Shown: one piece after another, positions 44,479-53,710 of the stretch
Position numbering within the stretch: the stretch's first letter is position 1
Layout: each line of letters begins with the position of its first letter
Assembly (NCBI GenBank): GCA_963705385.1
Contig: OY970075.1
Span: 620,001-684,000 of the forward strand
DNA from: MFD02979-c5 sp963705385
GTDB taxonomy: Bacteria > Bacteroidota > Bacteroidia > Cytophagales > Amoebophilaceae
DNA length: 64,000 bases
Direction: 5' to 3'
Notes under the pieces: model-generated
The model's database searches: none
What the model saw: the letters and a program-made list of their open reading frames with translations, nothing else
What the model was told of the DNA's origin: nothing
Program-made: the position numbers and the translations under genes

Positions 44479-44592
44479 TTGGGCTACATGCGCTCTGTAG
44501 CAGAGGTATATGCAGCTGCAGGCATCACTTTTGACTTGAGCAGGTCTTATATCAAAACGTTGATGCAGATTGTGCAAACCAACATAGAATAA
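44479..44592 (+). pseudogene. Stray C-terminal copy of the M3 oligopeptidase gene
   Basis: The plus strand encodes LGYMRSVAEVYAAAGITFDL followed by SRSYIKTLMQIVQTNIE and a stop. The intact M3 gene ends LGYTRSVPEVYAAAGITFDF, SRPHIKTLIQFVQANLES. Over these 37 codons the DNA is also very similar. No upstream part of the peptidase is present. It is the 3' end of a second M3 gene, either a deleted paralogue or a duplicated scrap. Confidence 0.85.
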
Positions 44593-44658
44593 ATGAGTTG
44601 CTTTGATAGAGGTCTATTCTTTCTGCCTTAGCAATCTTCTCAACGAGAAGGCATTAGA

Positions 44659-45425
44659 ATGATTCCCTTAACTGATGATGAACCCATGTTAGTCAAACAC
44701 TATCTAAGAGAATTCATATCTCACCAAAAAAGGCGGCAGAAGCCAAGGAACTGTTTGTTAACGAACAAATTGAAAGACAAAAAATATAATTTAAGCGTTG
44801 AGGTCATAGAAGATACACTAAGGCTAATTTCAGAGAATAATAAGGATATGAGCAAGGCCTTTTTAAAGGTCTTTGAAAACAATAAGATTGACTTGAACAC
44901 AGATCCTTTATTGAGGTGCTTGTTGGAAAACAAAATACCTAGCTTTAGTTACCATGATGAGCAAGTAGATCTGATCAAGGATTTTCTACAAGGGAAATTC
45001 TCTACAAAAAAGCTACAAGTAAAAAGGAGCCCTGTCGAAGACCTGTTGCAGCGTCAACTAGGGCTTAAATATGAAGAATGAGAAATATTCTTGAACTTTC
45101 TTCAGGAAAATAAAGAGCCACAAGAAAATCAAGAGCAAGAGTCCTACAGCAAACATTCTGTTCGGCCTGTCCTAGATAAACTCTCATTGATAAATTTTAT
45201 CTAACCTCCTCGGAAAGAAAATTAATTGATAAGGCAATTTTTCAATTTCAGGGCAAGCATACTGACCAAGCATCATTGATAGAGAAGGTAGCAGAAGCTC
45301 TCAAAAACTTTTTTTGGCAAGATGGTTATGCCCAAATTGCATGTACCTTCAAAAACTTGGAGAAGATTAGGATGATGATTGAGGAGGAGAAGAAATTAGT
45401 TGGAAAAAATTTAGAAAGAAATTAG
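44659..45425 (+). pseudogene. Broken hypothetical gene (140-residue first part plus downstream pieces)
   Basis: ATG 44659 opens a 140-codon frame rich in Lys, Glu and Leu (e.g. LVKHYLREFISHQKRRQKPR, VEVIEDTLRLISENNKDMSK), predicted mostly helical. A TGA at 45079-45081 ends it, but the same frame continues EIFLNFLQENKEPQENQEQE to 45203, and after a -1 or +2 shift another 75 codons read SSERKLIDKAIFQFQGKHTD, then EKVAEALKNFFWQDGYAQIA, ending at 45425. The continued coding character suggests one gene of ~250 codons with a nonsense mutation and a frameshift. I do not recognise the family. The first part alone could still be expressed. Confidence 0.5.
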
Positions 45426-45553
45426 ACAAGACAACCTATTAGAGGACAGTACTGAGTGGGCTATTCAGGGCGTTACAGCGACTTTTTCTACTTGTAGACT
45501 AGCCTGAAAAAACTACAAATAACTAGTCTTTAAATTTACCTGGAGTAGAATTT

Positions 45554-48500
45554 ATGATAAAAAATAACACAAACCGTAACCACCTCTCTAGTGTTGTAGG
45601 TGCTATCATCTTGGGCTGCAGTCTTGGTTGGAGCCCTGCTAGTGCCCAGGCGGCTCCATTGCCCTCCTCATTACGTGAATTACACCACACCCCTTCTCCT
45701 TATGAGTGCGCCGTGTTGAGTGCACACGTCTACCAAGAGAACCTGAAAGAAGGAGATCACGTGCTTGTGCACAGTGAGCAAGGTAATGATACCCATACCC
45801 TACATGGATGGATCGTATACAAGGTATTTCAAGAATACCATAGTAAAAAAAATAAGCAAAAGAAACAATTTCCAGATGGCTACAAAGGCGTTCTCTACTG
45901 CAATAGAAGCAAGCAACAATGCGTCTTGGTGCACCGTGGCACTGTGCCCAATCTAGGAGCCCTCAAAACGGACATGCTCTCTGTAGCACAAAACATCATC
46001 GCAGGCCAAGAAAAACTGCTGCCTAATCTGCTTAAACAAGCTGTAGCTATTGCAGAGAAAGAAACTTGCTCCCTGACGGTCACTGGCCATTCTCTAGGTG
46101 GATGGCTCGCGCAGCTTACTGCCTTTATTGCCCAAGACAAAAAGCAGTATCGTTCCAAGCTCCATCTCAATGCCATCACATTCGACTCCCCAGGGGCTAG
46201 GCCCATGCTCGAGCAGATGAATCCACAAAATGATGCGATCCACCTTGATCAACTCGATATTACCAACTACCTCTCTGCACCCAACCTGATCAATGCCTGT
46301 AACCCGCACGTAGGTAGCCTCTATAGAGTGGTCTTTGATGATTTTAATGCTATACCCCGGCACTATACCCTAGCCAGTCATGCAATGCATAATTTCCTTC
46401 ATGCCTTTGACCCCACAACAGGCAAGGAGCAGCGCTGTGTCTTTGTGAAAAGCTGGCCTTTGATTTCCAAAGAGAGCTTCAAAAAAATGCGGCAAGGACT
46501 GACCAAAATGCTCCAGGGGCAGTTGATAGAAACCATGGGCAACTTCTTAGCTGTCTTGAAAATCGCTAGTGACGGGGAGCTCCTAGGGCAGTACAGTGGC
46601 TTTTTCCGCTTTGCCCAAAAAACCAATCACTACCATCCTGATGGTATGAGCTTGGAAGAGGATAGCCAAGACGACTTTGAGCTTAAGTACAAATACCACT
46701 ATCATACCGAACCTTTTGATCCCAGTGCTGTGGCTAATCGGCATCTACCCACGCCTGTACAACACTTCATCACCAACCTTCGGCAGGGTAGATCAGAAGT
46801 ATCAGCCACTATTGACCAAGAAAAAGAGTTTTATGGCCTTGATTGGGATCCGTTGAGGGGCATCCTTCATACTTCTTTAGCAGAAGACATACGCCCTCGG
46901 GTAGATAGGCTGGTAACCATTGCCTTGCAGCACCCCGATCTTTTCGAAAATACAGCGCCTTTAGGGCCTCCTAGACCTACCAAGGGAAGGGCAAGGATTC
47001 ATATGCCACTTGCTCCGCCATCCATTCCCTTTTTTGTAAGTAGAAAAGTGCCCTTAGCACAACTCAGTAAAGCTTACCAGAACCAAACCAAACGGATTGT
47101 ACACCTGCTTACAGGACCAGGGGGAATGGGCAAGAGCCAATTGGCCCTCAAGTTTTACCATACTGTACAAGAGGAGTATGTACACACCTTCTGGCTCTCT
47201 GCCGAGACTACCGAGAAGCTCACAAGTGCCTATCTAGAAATGGCTGAGGCATTAGGCATTTATTATATAGATAACAAGCAGGTAGAGAAGACCATCCAGA
47301 AGGTACGGGTGCGCTTGGCAGACCAGTTTTGTCTGTATGTATTCGACAATGCGCCTAGCTATGAAGAAATAAAAGAGTTCTTGCCCCTAGAAAAAGGGCA
47401 CGTGCTCATTACTTCTCGGAACAGTACTCCTGATGCTTGGGGTCATGATACGCAGCAGTTGTTAGTCAAACCTTTTTTTGAGGACGAAGTCATTGTCTTG
47501 GCTAAGCAGTTTGACTGCCTCCTAGCTCCCAAAGATAAGGCAACGCTACAGTATCTCTTAGAGAAAATGTCAGGATATCCCCTTACCTTGGCTCAGTTTT
47601 TTAGTTGCTGTAAAACGCAAGGATATAGCCCAGCCGATTTTGTAAGGAGGTTAAAAAATTACTCCCCCCTAGCGCAAGACGAGGCAGTAGTACAGTTGTT
47701 GGCAGAAAAGCCAACGGGAAACATTCATTATGACAGGAGCGTGGTCCAGGTGCTACGCACCAGCCTGGAGGAATTAGCTAAATCAACGCACGGCATCAAA
47801 GCTACTGAGTTATTGAGTCGATTTGCCTACCTAGATCCTAAGGGCATCCCGGTAGATTGGTTATTGACCTTATTTCCAGAGGATAATAGTTTTCTGAAAC
47901 GAGAGACACGGGCGGGTTTGGCCTTGTTAGAGCAGTACTCCTTGGTGCAATGGGACAGAGAACGGGCCCAGGTGTACATCCATGAAGTTACCCAACAGGT
48001 CATCAGGCTCCTTCATCCCCAGCCGTCGCTCGAAAAGCTTATTGATAGTTTGATGGCTTATGTAGGAGATGAAGGCGAGGCAGGGCAGCATGCATCCCCA
48101 TGGGGCTCCTTGTTACCCCATGGCCGAATGCTGTTCGCAAGGCTAGATAGAACCCAGTATCTGCGAGCAGCCTATTCATTGACGAGGTATTTGGCCAGGG
48201 CTTGTGGGGCAGATTGTTTATTCAAGGAAGAACTTCAATGGACTAAACAGGGCCTGCTCATAGCCCAGCAACGTTATCCCAACCAAGACCATCCTGACAT
48301 TGCTACTGCTTTCAATAATGTAGGGTTAGGTTTAGAGCAGTTAGGCAAAGAAGCCGAAGGGTTAGTCTATCAAGAGCGAGGACTGGCCATGCGGCAACGC
48401 CTCTATCAGGACCAAGATCATCCTGACACTACTAGTTCTTTGAGCAATGTGGGCTATGCTCTAGCTCGATCAGGAAAGCTAGCGGAAGGCTTAGCCTATC

Positions 48501-49735
48501 TCGAGCAGGGACTGGCCATGCAACAGCGGCTCTATCAGGATCAAGATCATCCTGACACTGCTAGTGCTATAGACCATGCAGGTTATAGTTTAAGGATGTT
48601 AGGTAAACTAGAGGAAGCACTGGACTATACAAGGCAGGCCTTATCCATGAGGCAAAGGCTTTACAAAGACCAAGACCATCCTGACATTGCTGACTCTTTG
48701 AACAATGTGGGCTTTACTTTAGGGCGGCTAGGAAAACTAGCGGAAGCGTTAACCTATCACCAGCAAGGACTGGCCATGCGGCAGCGCCTCTATAAAAACC
48801 AAGATCATCCTGGCATTGCCCTTTCTTTGAACAATGTGGGCTATACTTTAAGGAAGCTAGGCAAAGAAGCGGAAGCGTTAACCTATCACCAGCAAGGACT
48901 GGCCATGCGGCAGCGCCTCTATCAGAACCAAGATCATCCGCGCACTGCTGCCTCTTTGAACAGTACGGGCTGTACTTTAAGGCAGCTCGGCAAACTAGCG
49001 GAAGGGTTAGTCTATCTCGAGCAGAGCCTAGCCATGCGGCAGCGACTCTATAAGAACCAGGATCATCTTTCCATTGCTAGCTCTTTGCACAATTTGGGCT
49101 ATATTTTAAAGAAGCTAGGAAAAGTAGCGGAAAGTTTAGCCTATCAAGAGCAGGGCCTGGCTATGCGGCAGCGACTCTATAAGAACCAGGATCATTCTGC
49201 CATTGCTAGCTCTTTGAACAACTTGGGCGATACGCTAGGGCAGCTGGGAAAAATAGAGGAAGGGTTAGCCTATAGCAAGCAGGCGTTAGCCATGCAGCAA
49301 CGTATATATAAGGACCAAGATCATCCTGACACTGCCCAAATGCTCTACAACATGGGAAATGCTTTGGTCAAAGCTGGTGTTTATCAAAAAGCACTGGACT
49401 ATCACTTAGAAGCCCTGGCCATGCAAAAAAGAATCTACAAAGACCATCCGCTGCTTGCTGCAACATGCCATAGCTTAGGAGAGGCTATGCAAGCCCTCGA
49501 CAGATTGGGTGATGCTCTCTCCTATTATTGCCAGGCAGTAAGCATTGCTTTGCCTATTTGTAAAAAAGAATATCCCCATATTACGCAATACCTGAACAGT
49601 CTTATCAATCTCTTAAATAAGCTAACAGACCGGGAGCTCATTCAACAAACCCAAGAAGCCGTGCTGCCCCTTTGCATGCAATGGTTAGGAGAAACGCATG
49701 TGCTTACACAGCAATTGGGTAATGCGGGAAAGTGA
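45554..49735 (+). CDS. Secreted lipase-NB-ARC-TPR multidomain protein
   Basis: A 1393-residue protein with three modules. The N-terminal ~35 residues are a signal peptide (GAIILGCSLGWSPASAQA). Residues ~50-300 are a class 3 lipase-like alpha/beta hydrolase: VTGHSLGGWLAQL with nucleophile Ser180, preceded by VLVHRGT (an oxyanion-type turn). Residues ~490-800 are a STAND NTPase of NB-ARC type: Walker A GPGGMGKS (521-528), Walker B LYVFDN with Asp598, HVLITSRN, and MSGYPLTLAQ in the GLPL position. From ~910, nine 43-residue kinesin-light-chain-like TPRs (NQDHPD...SLNNVG...GLAMRQRLY) and a degenerate tenth complete it. The plan resembles NLR sensors, but the signal peptide points to export; an effector or toxin is inferred. 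Confidence 0.88.
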   Translation: MIKNNTNRNHLSSVVGAIILGCSLGWSPASAQAAPLPSSLRELHHTPSPYECAVLSAHVYQENLKEGDHVLVHSEQGNDTHTLHGWIVYKVFQEYHSKKNKQKKQFPDGYKGVLYCNRSKQQCVLVHRGTVPNLGALKTDMLSVAQNIIAGQEKLLPNLLKQAVAIAEKETCSLTVTGHSLGGWLAQLTAFIAQDKKQYRSKLHLNAITFDSPGARPMLEQMNPQNDAIHLDQLDITNYLSAPNLINACNPHVGSLYRVVFDDFNAIPRHYTLASHAMHNFLHAFDPTTGKEQRCVFVKSWPLISKESFKKMRQGLTKMLQGQLIETMGNFLAVLKIASDGELLGQYSGFFRFAQKTNHYHPDGMSLEEDSQDDFELKYKYHYHTEPFDPSAVANRHLPTPVQHFITNLRQGRSEVSATIDQEKEFYGLDWDPLRGILHTSLAEDIRPRVDRLVTIALQHPDLFENTAPLGPPRPTKGRARIHMPLAPPSIPFFVSRKVPLAQLSKAYQNQTKRIVHLLTGPGGMGKSQLALKFYHTVQEEYVHTFWLSAETTEKLTSAYLEMAEALGIYYIDNKQVEKTIQKVRVRLADQFCLYVFDNAPSYEEIKEFLPLEKGHVLITSRNSTPDAWGHDTQQLLVKPFFEDEVIVLAKQFDCLLAPKDKATLQYLLEKMSGYPLTLAQFFSCCKTQGYSPADFVRRLKNYSPLAQDEAVVQLLAEKPTGNIHYDRSVVQVLRTSLEELAKSTHGIKATELLSRFAYLDPKGIPVDWLLTLFPEDNSFLKRETRAGLALLEQYSLVQWDRERAQVYIHEVTQQVIRLLHPQPSLEKLIDSLMAYVGDEGEAGQHASPWGSLLPHGRMLFARLDRTQYLRAAYSLTRYLARACGADCLFKEELQWTKQGLLIAQQRYPNQDHPDIATAFNNVGLGLEQLGKEAEGLVYQERGLAMRQRLYQDQDHPDTTSSLSNVGYALARSGKLAEGLAYLEQGLAMQQRLYQDQDHPDTASAIDHAGYSLRMLGKLEEALDYTRQALSMRQRLYKDQDHPDIADSLNNVGFTLGRLGKLAEALTYHQQGLAMRQRLYKNQDHPGIALSLNNVGYTLRKLGKEAEALTYHQQGLAMRQRLYQNQDHPRTAASLNSTGCTLRQLGKLAEGLVYLEQSLAMRQRLYKNQDHLSIASSLHNLGYILKKLGKVAESLAYQEQGLAMRQRLYKNQDHSAIASSLNNLGDTLGQLGKIEEGLAYSKQALAMQQRIYKDQDHPDTAQMLYNMGNALVKAGVYQKALDYHLEALAMQKRIYKDHPLLAATCHSLGEAMQALDRLGDALSYYCQAVSIALPICKKEYPHITQYLNSLINLLNKLTDRELIQQTQEAVLPLCMQWLGETHVLTQQLGNAGK
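48281..49441 (+). repeat. Nine tandem 129-bp units encoding TPRs
   Basis: Nine direct repeats of 129 bp (43 codons) in the 3' part of the lipase-NB-ARC gene. Each begins near AAC CAA GAC CAT CCT and encodes one TPR. Units are similar but not identical; conserved parts are NQDHP, SLNNVG and AMRQRLY. Confidence 0.85.
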
Positions 49736-50004
49736 GTGCTTAGAGGGGGGGGAAAGAGGGGCATGTCCCTTACACTTGTAAAAGCTCGATTTTCCCATGC
49801 ACCTTTGCTTGCTAAAAATCCCTTAGGAGATTCTGACCTCACCCTTATGCTAGTCCATTTTTAAAGGGCTGCCCCTTAGGGTAATACCCATCCTATCCTT
49901 GCCTTTCATAAGGGATAACCCTTAGGCCGTAAGCTAGCAATCAGCAACCAGTTTTATTTTTAAGCAACAACGCCTTTTAGGTTCACCGTTTGAGGTATAA
50001 TACG

Positions 50005-50012
50005 TAACTTTG
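50005..50012 (+). promoter_or_regulatory. Candidate -7 box of the gyrA promoter
   Basis: TAACTTTG fits the Bacteroidota -7 consensus TAnnTTTG and lies 22 bases before the gyrA ATG. No -33 TTG at ideal spacing was found; TTG at 49990-49992 is too close. This is the only regulatory signal in the ~300-base gap upstream of gyrA. Confidence 0.35.
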
Positions 50013-50034
50013 CATTTGTTTTAAACACATCCCC

Positions 50035-52506
50035 ATGGCCACAGGAGCACAAGAGAACATTATTCCTATCAACATAGAAGATGAAATGCGGGTTGCTTAC
50101 ATCGACTATTCGATGTCAGTGATCGTTGCTAGGGCGCTTCCTGATGTACGCGATGGCCTTAAACCAGTACACAGGCGGGTGTTATATGGCATGCACGAAC
50201 TCGGAATGAGCCACAACAAGCCTTTTAAGAAGGCAGCCAGAATTGTGGGAGAGGTGCTAGGTAAATACCATCCACATGGTGACAGCTCTGTGTATGAAGC
50301 CATGGTTAGGATGGCACAGGTTTGGTCCTTGCGTTACCCACTCATAGAAGGCCAGGGAAACTTTGGCTCCATAGATGGCGATGAGCCAGCAGCTATGCGT
50401 TACACTGAAGCACGCTTGGCAAGGACAGCTGAAGAGCTACTGGCAGACCTCAACAAAGGTACCATTGACTTCCAACCCAACTTTGATGATTCGCTCCAGG
50501 AACCTGTTGTACTGCCTGCTAAGCTTCCCAATCTCCTTATCAATGGCACCTCAGGCATTGCTGTAGGCATGGCCACCAACATGCCTCCTCACAACCTAAG
50601 AGAGGTCATCGATGGTACCATTGCCTATATTGACAACAACGAGATTAGCATTGATGACCTGATGCAGCACATCACAGCGCCTGATTTTCCTACAGGAGGC
50701 ATCATATATGGCTACCAAGGCATCAGAGAGGCGTATGTAACCGGCAGGGGCAAGGTAGTGGTACGTGCGAAGGCAGAGGTTGAAACAACTGCCTCAGGCA
50801 AAGAACAGATCGTTGTCACAGAACTCCCCTATGTGGTCAACAAATCGGTCATGATTGAGAAGACTGCACAGCTGATCAATGAAAAAAAGCTAGAAGGCAT
50901 TACAGACCTCAGAGACGAGTCGGACAAAGATGGACTCCGGGTAGTGTACGAACTCAAGAGAGATGCTGCTGCCAATGTAGTGCTTAACAACCTCTACAAA
51001 CAAACTTCCCTACAGACGTCTTTTGGGGTGAATAACGTTGCTTTGGTAGATGGAAGGCCACAGCTCCTCAACCTAAAAGAGCTCATCCAGCATTTTGTAA
51101 CGCATCGACATAAAGTACTGATCCGAAAGACGCAGTATGAACTCATACAAGCAGAAAAAAGGCTACATGTTCTTGAAGGATATTTGATTGCCCTGGATAA
51201 CCTAGATAGCATTATTGTACTGATTCGTGCTTCTAAAGATCCAGAAGTAGCGCAGCAAGGCCTTATCAAAAACTATCAGCTCAGCGAAGCACAAGCCAAG
51301 GCCATCTTAGAAATGCGGCTCCAACGCCTTACCGGACTTGAACGCGAAAAAATTGTCAAGGAGTACACAGAACTGAAGCAACTAATTGAACGGCTCCAAG
51401 AAATACTGGCCGACCAAGCACTGCGCATGCAGCTTATCAAAGAGGAGCTAATAGAACTCAAGGAACGTTATGGGGATGAGCGGAGAACATTTGTTGAATA
51501 CAATGCAGATGAGTTGACCATTGAAGACATGATTTCGGATGAGGAAATGGTGATTACAATTTCCAATACAGGGTACATCAAAAGCACACCGCTATCAGAG
51601 TACAGAACACAGGCTAGGGGGGGCGTAGGCGCACGTGGGGTGGCGGCTAAGCAAGATGACTTTACAGCACATTTGTTTGTAGCTTCAGCACATGACTACT
51701 TACTTATCTTTACAGAGTTTGGCAAAGTATATTGGAAGAAGGTCTATACAATTCCTAAGGGCAGTAAGACTACCAAAGGAAGAGCCATCCAAAACCTAAT
51801 CAACATAGTGCCTGGCGACCAAGCACGCAGCGTCATCAAAGTTAAGAACCTGGAAGATGAAGCTTATATAAACAGCCACTATGTGGTTATGTGTACAGAG
51901 CAGGGCACCATCAAGAAGACCCTATTGGCTGCTTATGCTAGACCCCGTGCCAATGGTATCCATGCCATTCGAATCAATGAACACGACAGGCTGCTCGAAG
52001 TAAAGCTGACCCAAGGAAATAGCCACCTCATCATGGCCTTACGATCTGGCAGGGCCATTCGATTTCCCGAGCAAGAAGTGAGGGCCATGGGCAGGGTAGC
52101 AGCAGGCGTTAGAGGGATTACGCTGGCCGACAAGGACGACCGTGTTGTAGGCCTTGTCAGCATTCATCAAGCCAATACACACTTGCTCGTAGTGGCTGAA
52201 AAAGGATTTGGTAAGCGCTCTGCTGTAGAAGCATACCGCATTACCAAACGAGGTGGCAAGGGGGTCAAAACACTCAATATCACAGGAAGGACCGGCGCTT
52301 TGATAGCTATCAAAGCAGTGATCCATACAGACGAGCTCATGATTATCAACAAGTCAGGTATGACCATCCGAATAAAGGTGGCAGACTTGCGCGTCATGGG
52401 CCGCTCTACCCAGGGCGTACGCCTAATTCGATTGAACGCAGGTGATGCAATTTCTTCAGTAGCCAAGGTTGAAAAAATAGAACTAGAAAGCAGAAGTATG
52501 GGTTAA
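50035..52506 (+). CDS. gyrA: DNA gyrase subunit A
   Basis: The breakage-reunion subunit of gyrase, which introduces negative supercoils. It has 823 residues. The N-terminal winged-helix and tower carry the catalytic Tyr123 in AAMRYTEARL and the quinolone region KYHPHGDSSVYEAM, with Ser84 and Glu88 in the positions linked to drug sensitivity (wild-type-like). The C-terminal beta-pinwheel has the GyrA-box-like TKRGGKG, which separates GyrA from ParC. ATG 50035 gives the family's N-terminus. It is the first gene of a likely operon with the TPR protein (11-base gap) and the EamA transporter. Confidence 0.95.
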   Translation: MATGAQENIIPINIEDEMRVAYIDYSMSVIVARALPDVRDGLKPVHRRVLYGMHELGMSHNKPFKKAARIVGEVLGKYHPHGDSSVYEAMVRMAQVWSLRYPLIEGQGNFGSIDGDEPAAMRYTEARLARTAEELLADLNKGTIDFQPNFDDSLQEPVVLPAKLPNLLINGTSGIAVGMATNMPPHNLREVIDGTIAYIDNNEISIDDLMQHITAPDFPTGGIIYGYQGIREAYVTGRGKVVVRAKAEVETTASGKEQIVVTELPYVVNKSVMIEKTAQLINEKKLEGITDLRDESDKDGLRVVYELKRDAAANVVLNNLYKQTSLQTSFGVNNVALVDGRPQLLNLKELIQHFVTHRHKVLIRKTQYELIQAEKRLHVLEGYLIALDNLDSIIVLIRASKDPEVAQQGLIKNYQLSEAQAKAILEMRLQRLTGLEREKIVKEYTELKQLIERLQEILADQALRMQLIKEELIELKERYGDERRTFVEYNADELTIEDMISDEEMVITISNTGYIKSTPLSEYRTQARGGVGARGVAAKQDDFTAHLFVASAHDYLLIFTEFGKVYWKKVYTIPKGSKTTKGRAIQNLINIVPGDQARSVIKVKNLEDEAYINSHYVVMCTEQGTIKKTLLAAYARPRANGIHAIRINEHDRLLEVKLTQGNSHLIMALRSGRAIRFPEQEVRAMGRVAAGVRGITLADKDDRVVGLVSIHQANTHLLVVAEKGFGKRSAVEAYRITKRGGKGVKTLNITGRTGALIAIKAVIHTDELMIINKSGMTIRIKVADLRVMGRSTQGVRLIRLNAGDAISSVAKVEKIELESRSMG

Positions 52507-52517
52507 ACACATGACTT

Positions 52518-53702
52518 ATGATTGCCATCCATGCTATTCTGATCTTAGGAAGCCTACTACTTCCTACAACATTGTTGGCCAGCCCCTCTATTGTTAACCG
52601 TGCAATCAATGCCTTGGAAAACAAAGACTTTACCCAGGCCCAAATGCTGATTGATCAGGCCATCGAAGCGCATACAGTCAACGAGCAAGCCAGCACTTGG
52701 TATTACCGAGGTGTCATCTACGAAGCGCTGCTGCGTGACAACGTGGCTAAAGAAGAGGCAGCCGAATTTTTAGCGCTTGCCCTAGCATCTTACCAGCAAG
52801 CGCTTGCTTTAGCGCCAGCAACATCGCAGTACCACAGCTTTGCGCAAATCAATATCAACGGCTTGTGGGCATATTATCTGGACCGTGGTAGGAGGTATTA
52901 TAAGCAGGAAGCTTTTGAGCGTGCTATTGACCAATTTGACATCTGTAAAAAAATCAAACCAGAAGATCCTTACGCTTATCTCTACACAGGCATTGCTGCA
53001 CACCAGGATGAGCGCTACGAGCTAGCACTGCATAACTACGAGCAATACTTGAAGGTAGGAGGTGACAGTCCAGCGGTGCATCGTGGTTTAGCGAACATCA
53101 CTGCTGATTGTCTCAAAGATACTGATAAAGCGCTTGCTACCTTAGACCAAGCGTTGCTTCGATATCCTCTAGATAATGACCTACTTCAAGCGCAAATGCA
53201 GCTATACATGAGGCACGATGGAGCTGAAGAAAAGGAAAGACTGCTGAAGGAGCAGATAGCTGCAGCACCGTTGGAAGCTACCTTCCCGTACCACTTAGGT
53301 TATTTGTATGAGCGATGGGGACAACTGCAAAAGGCTCTTGAATATTACCAAAAAGCAGCTTCACTGGCTACAGATAAAGTTGAGCCAGTACTCCAGCAAG
53401 GCATTGTGTACTACAACCAGGCCGTTCAAGTGCTTGATAAAATCGCGGACATGTCTGAAGAAGAGTTTCAGCAAGTAGGGACAACTTTTATTAAAACTTT
53501 TCAAGAGCACCTGAAACAGGCTTTACCTTACTTTGAAAAGGCTAATGCCATCAAAGCTCGAGACGTATTTATTCTCAAGCACTTGTGTGAGGCCTACCTT
53601 CGTCTTAACATGCTTACTAAGGCAAATAAAACAGAACGATGTTTGCGTAAAATAGAAGCTCAACGCTTACGAACTAAAATCTTCAGTGATCTGGAACAAT
53701 AA
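52518..53702 (+). CDS. Exported TPR-repeat protein
   Basis: A 394-residue protein with an N-terminal signal (~1-20, AILILGSLLLPTTLLA) and several classical 34-residue TPRs. Examples are INALENKDFTQAQMLIDQAI, AFERAIDQFDICKKIKPEDP, RYELALHNYEQYLKVGGDSP and GQLQKALEYYQKAASLATDK. TPRs mediate protein contacts; no catalytic domain is seen. Unlike the large enzyme-TPR proteins of this window, these repeats are divergent and of the ordinary type. A TPR gene directly behind gyrA is common in Bacteroidota, so this is probably an ancestral housekeeping gene acting in the periplasm. The gap to gyrA is 11 bases and to the next gene 8 bases. Confidence 0.85.
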   Translation: MIAIHAILILGSLLLPTTLLASPSIVNRAINALENKDFTQAQMLIDQAIEAHTVNEQASTWYYRGVIYEALLRDNVAKEEAAEFLALALASYQQALALAPATSQYHSFAQININGLWAYYLDRGRRYYKQEAFERAIDQFDICKKIKPEDPYAYLYTGIAAHQDERYELALHNYEQYLKVGGDSPAVHRGLANITADCLKDTDKALATLDQALLRYPLDNDLLQAQMQLYMRHDGAEEKERLLKEQIAAAPLEATFPYHLGYLYERWGQLQKALEYYQKAASLATDKVEPVLQQGIVYYNQAVQVLDKIADMSEEEFQQVGTTFIKTFQEHLKQALPYFEKANAIKARDVFILKHLCEAYLRLNMLTKANKTERCLRKIEAQRLRTKIFSDLEQ

Positions 53703-53710
53703 CTCAAGCC

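Noticed and set aside
45554..49735. Interpretation of the lipase-NB-ARC-TPR protein as an Avs-like antiphage gene
   Set aside because: The clear N-terminal signal peptide and lack of defence-gene neighbours argue against a cytoplasmic phage sensor; kept only as an architectural parallel.
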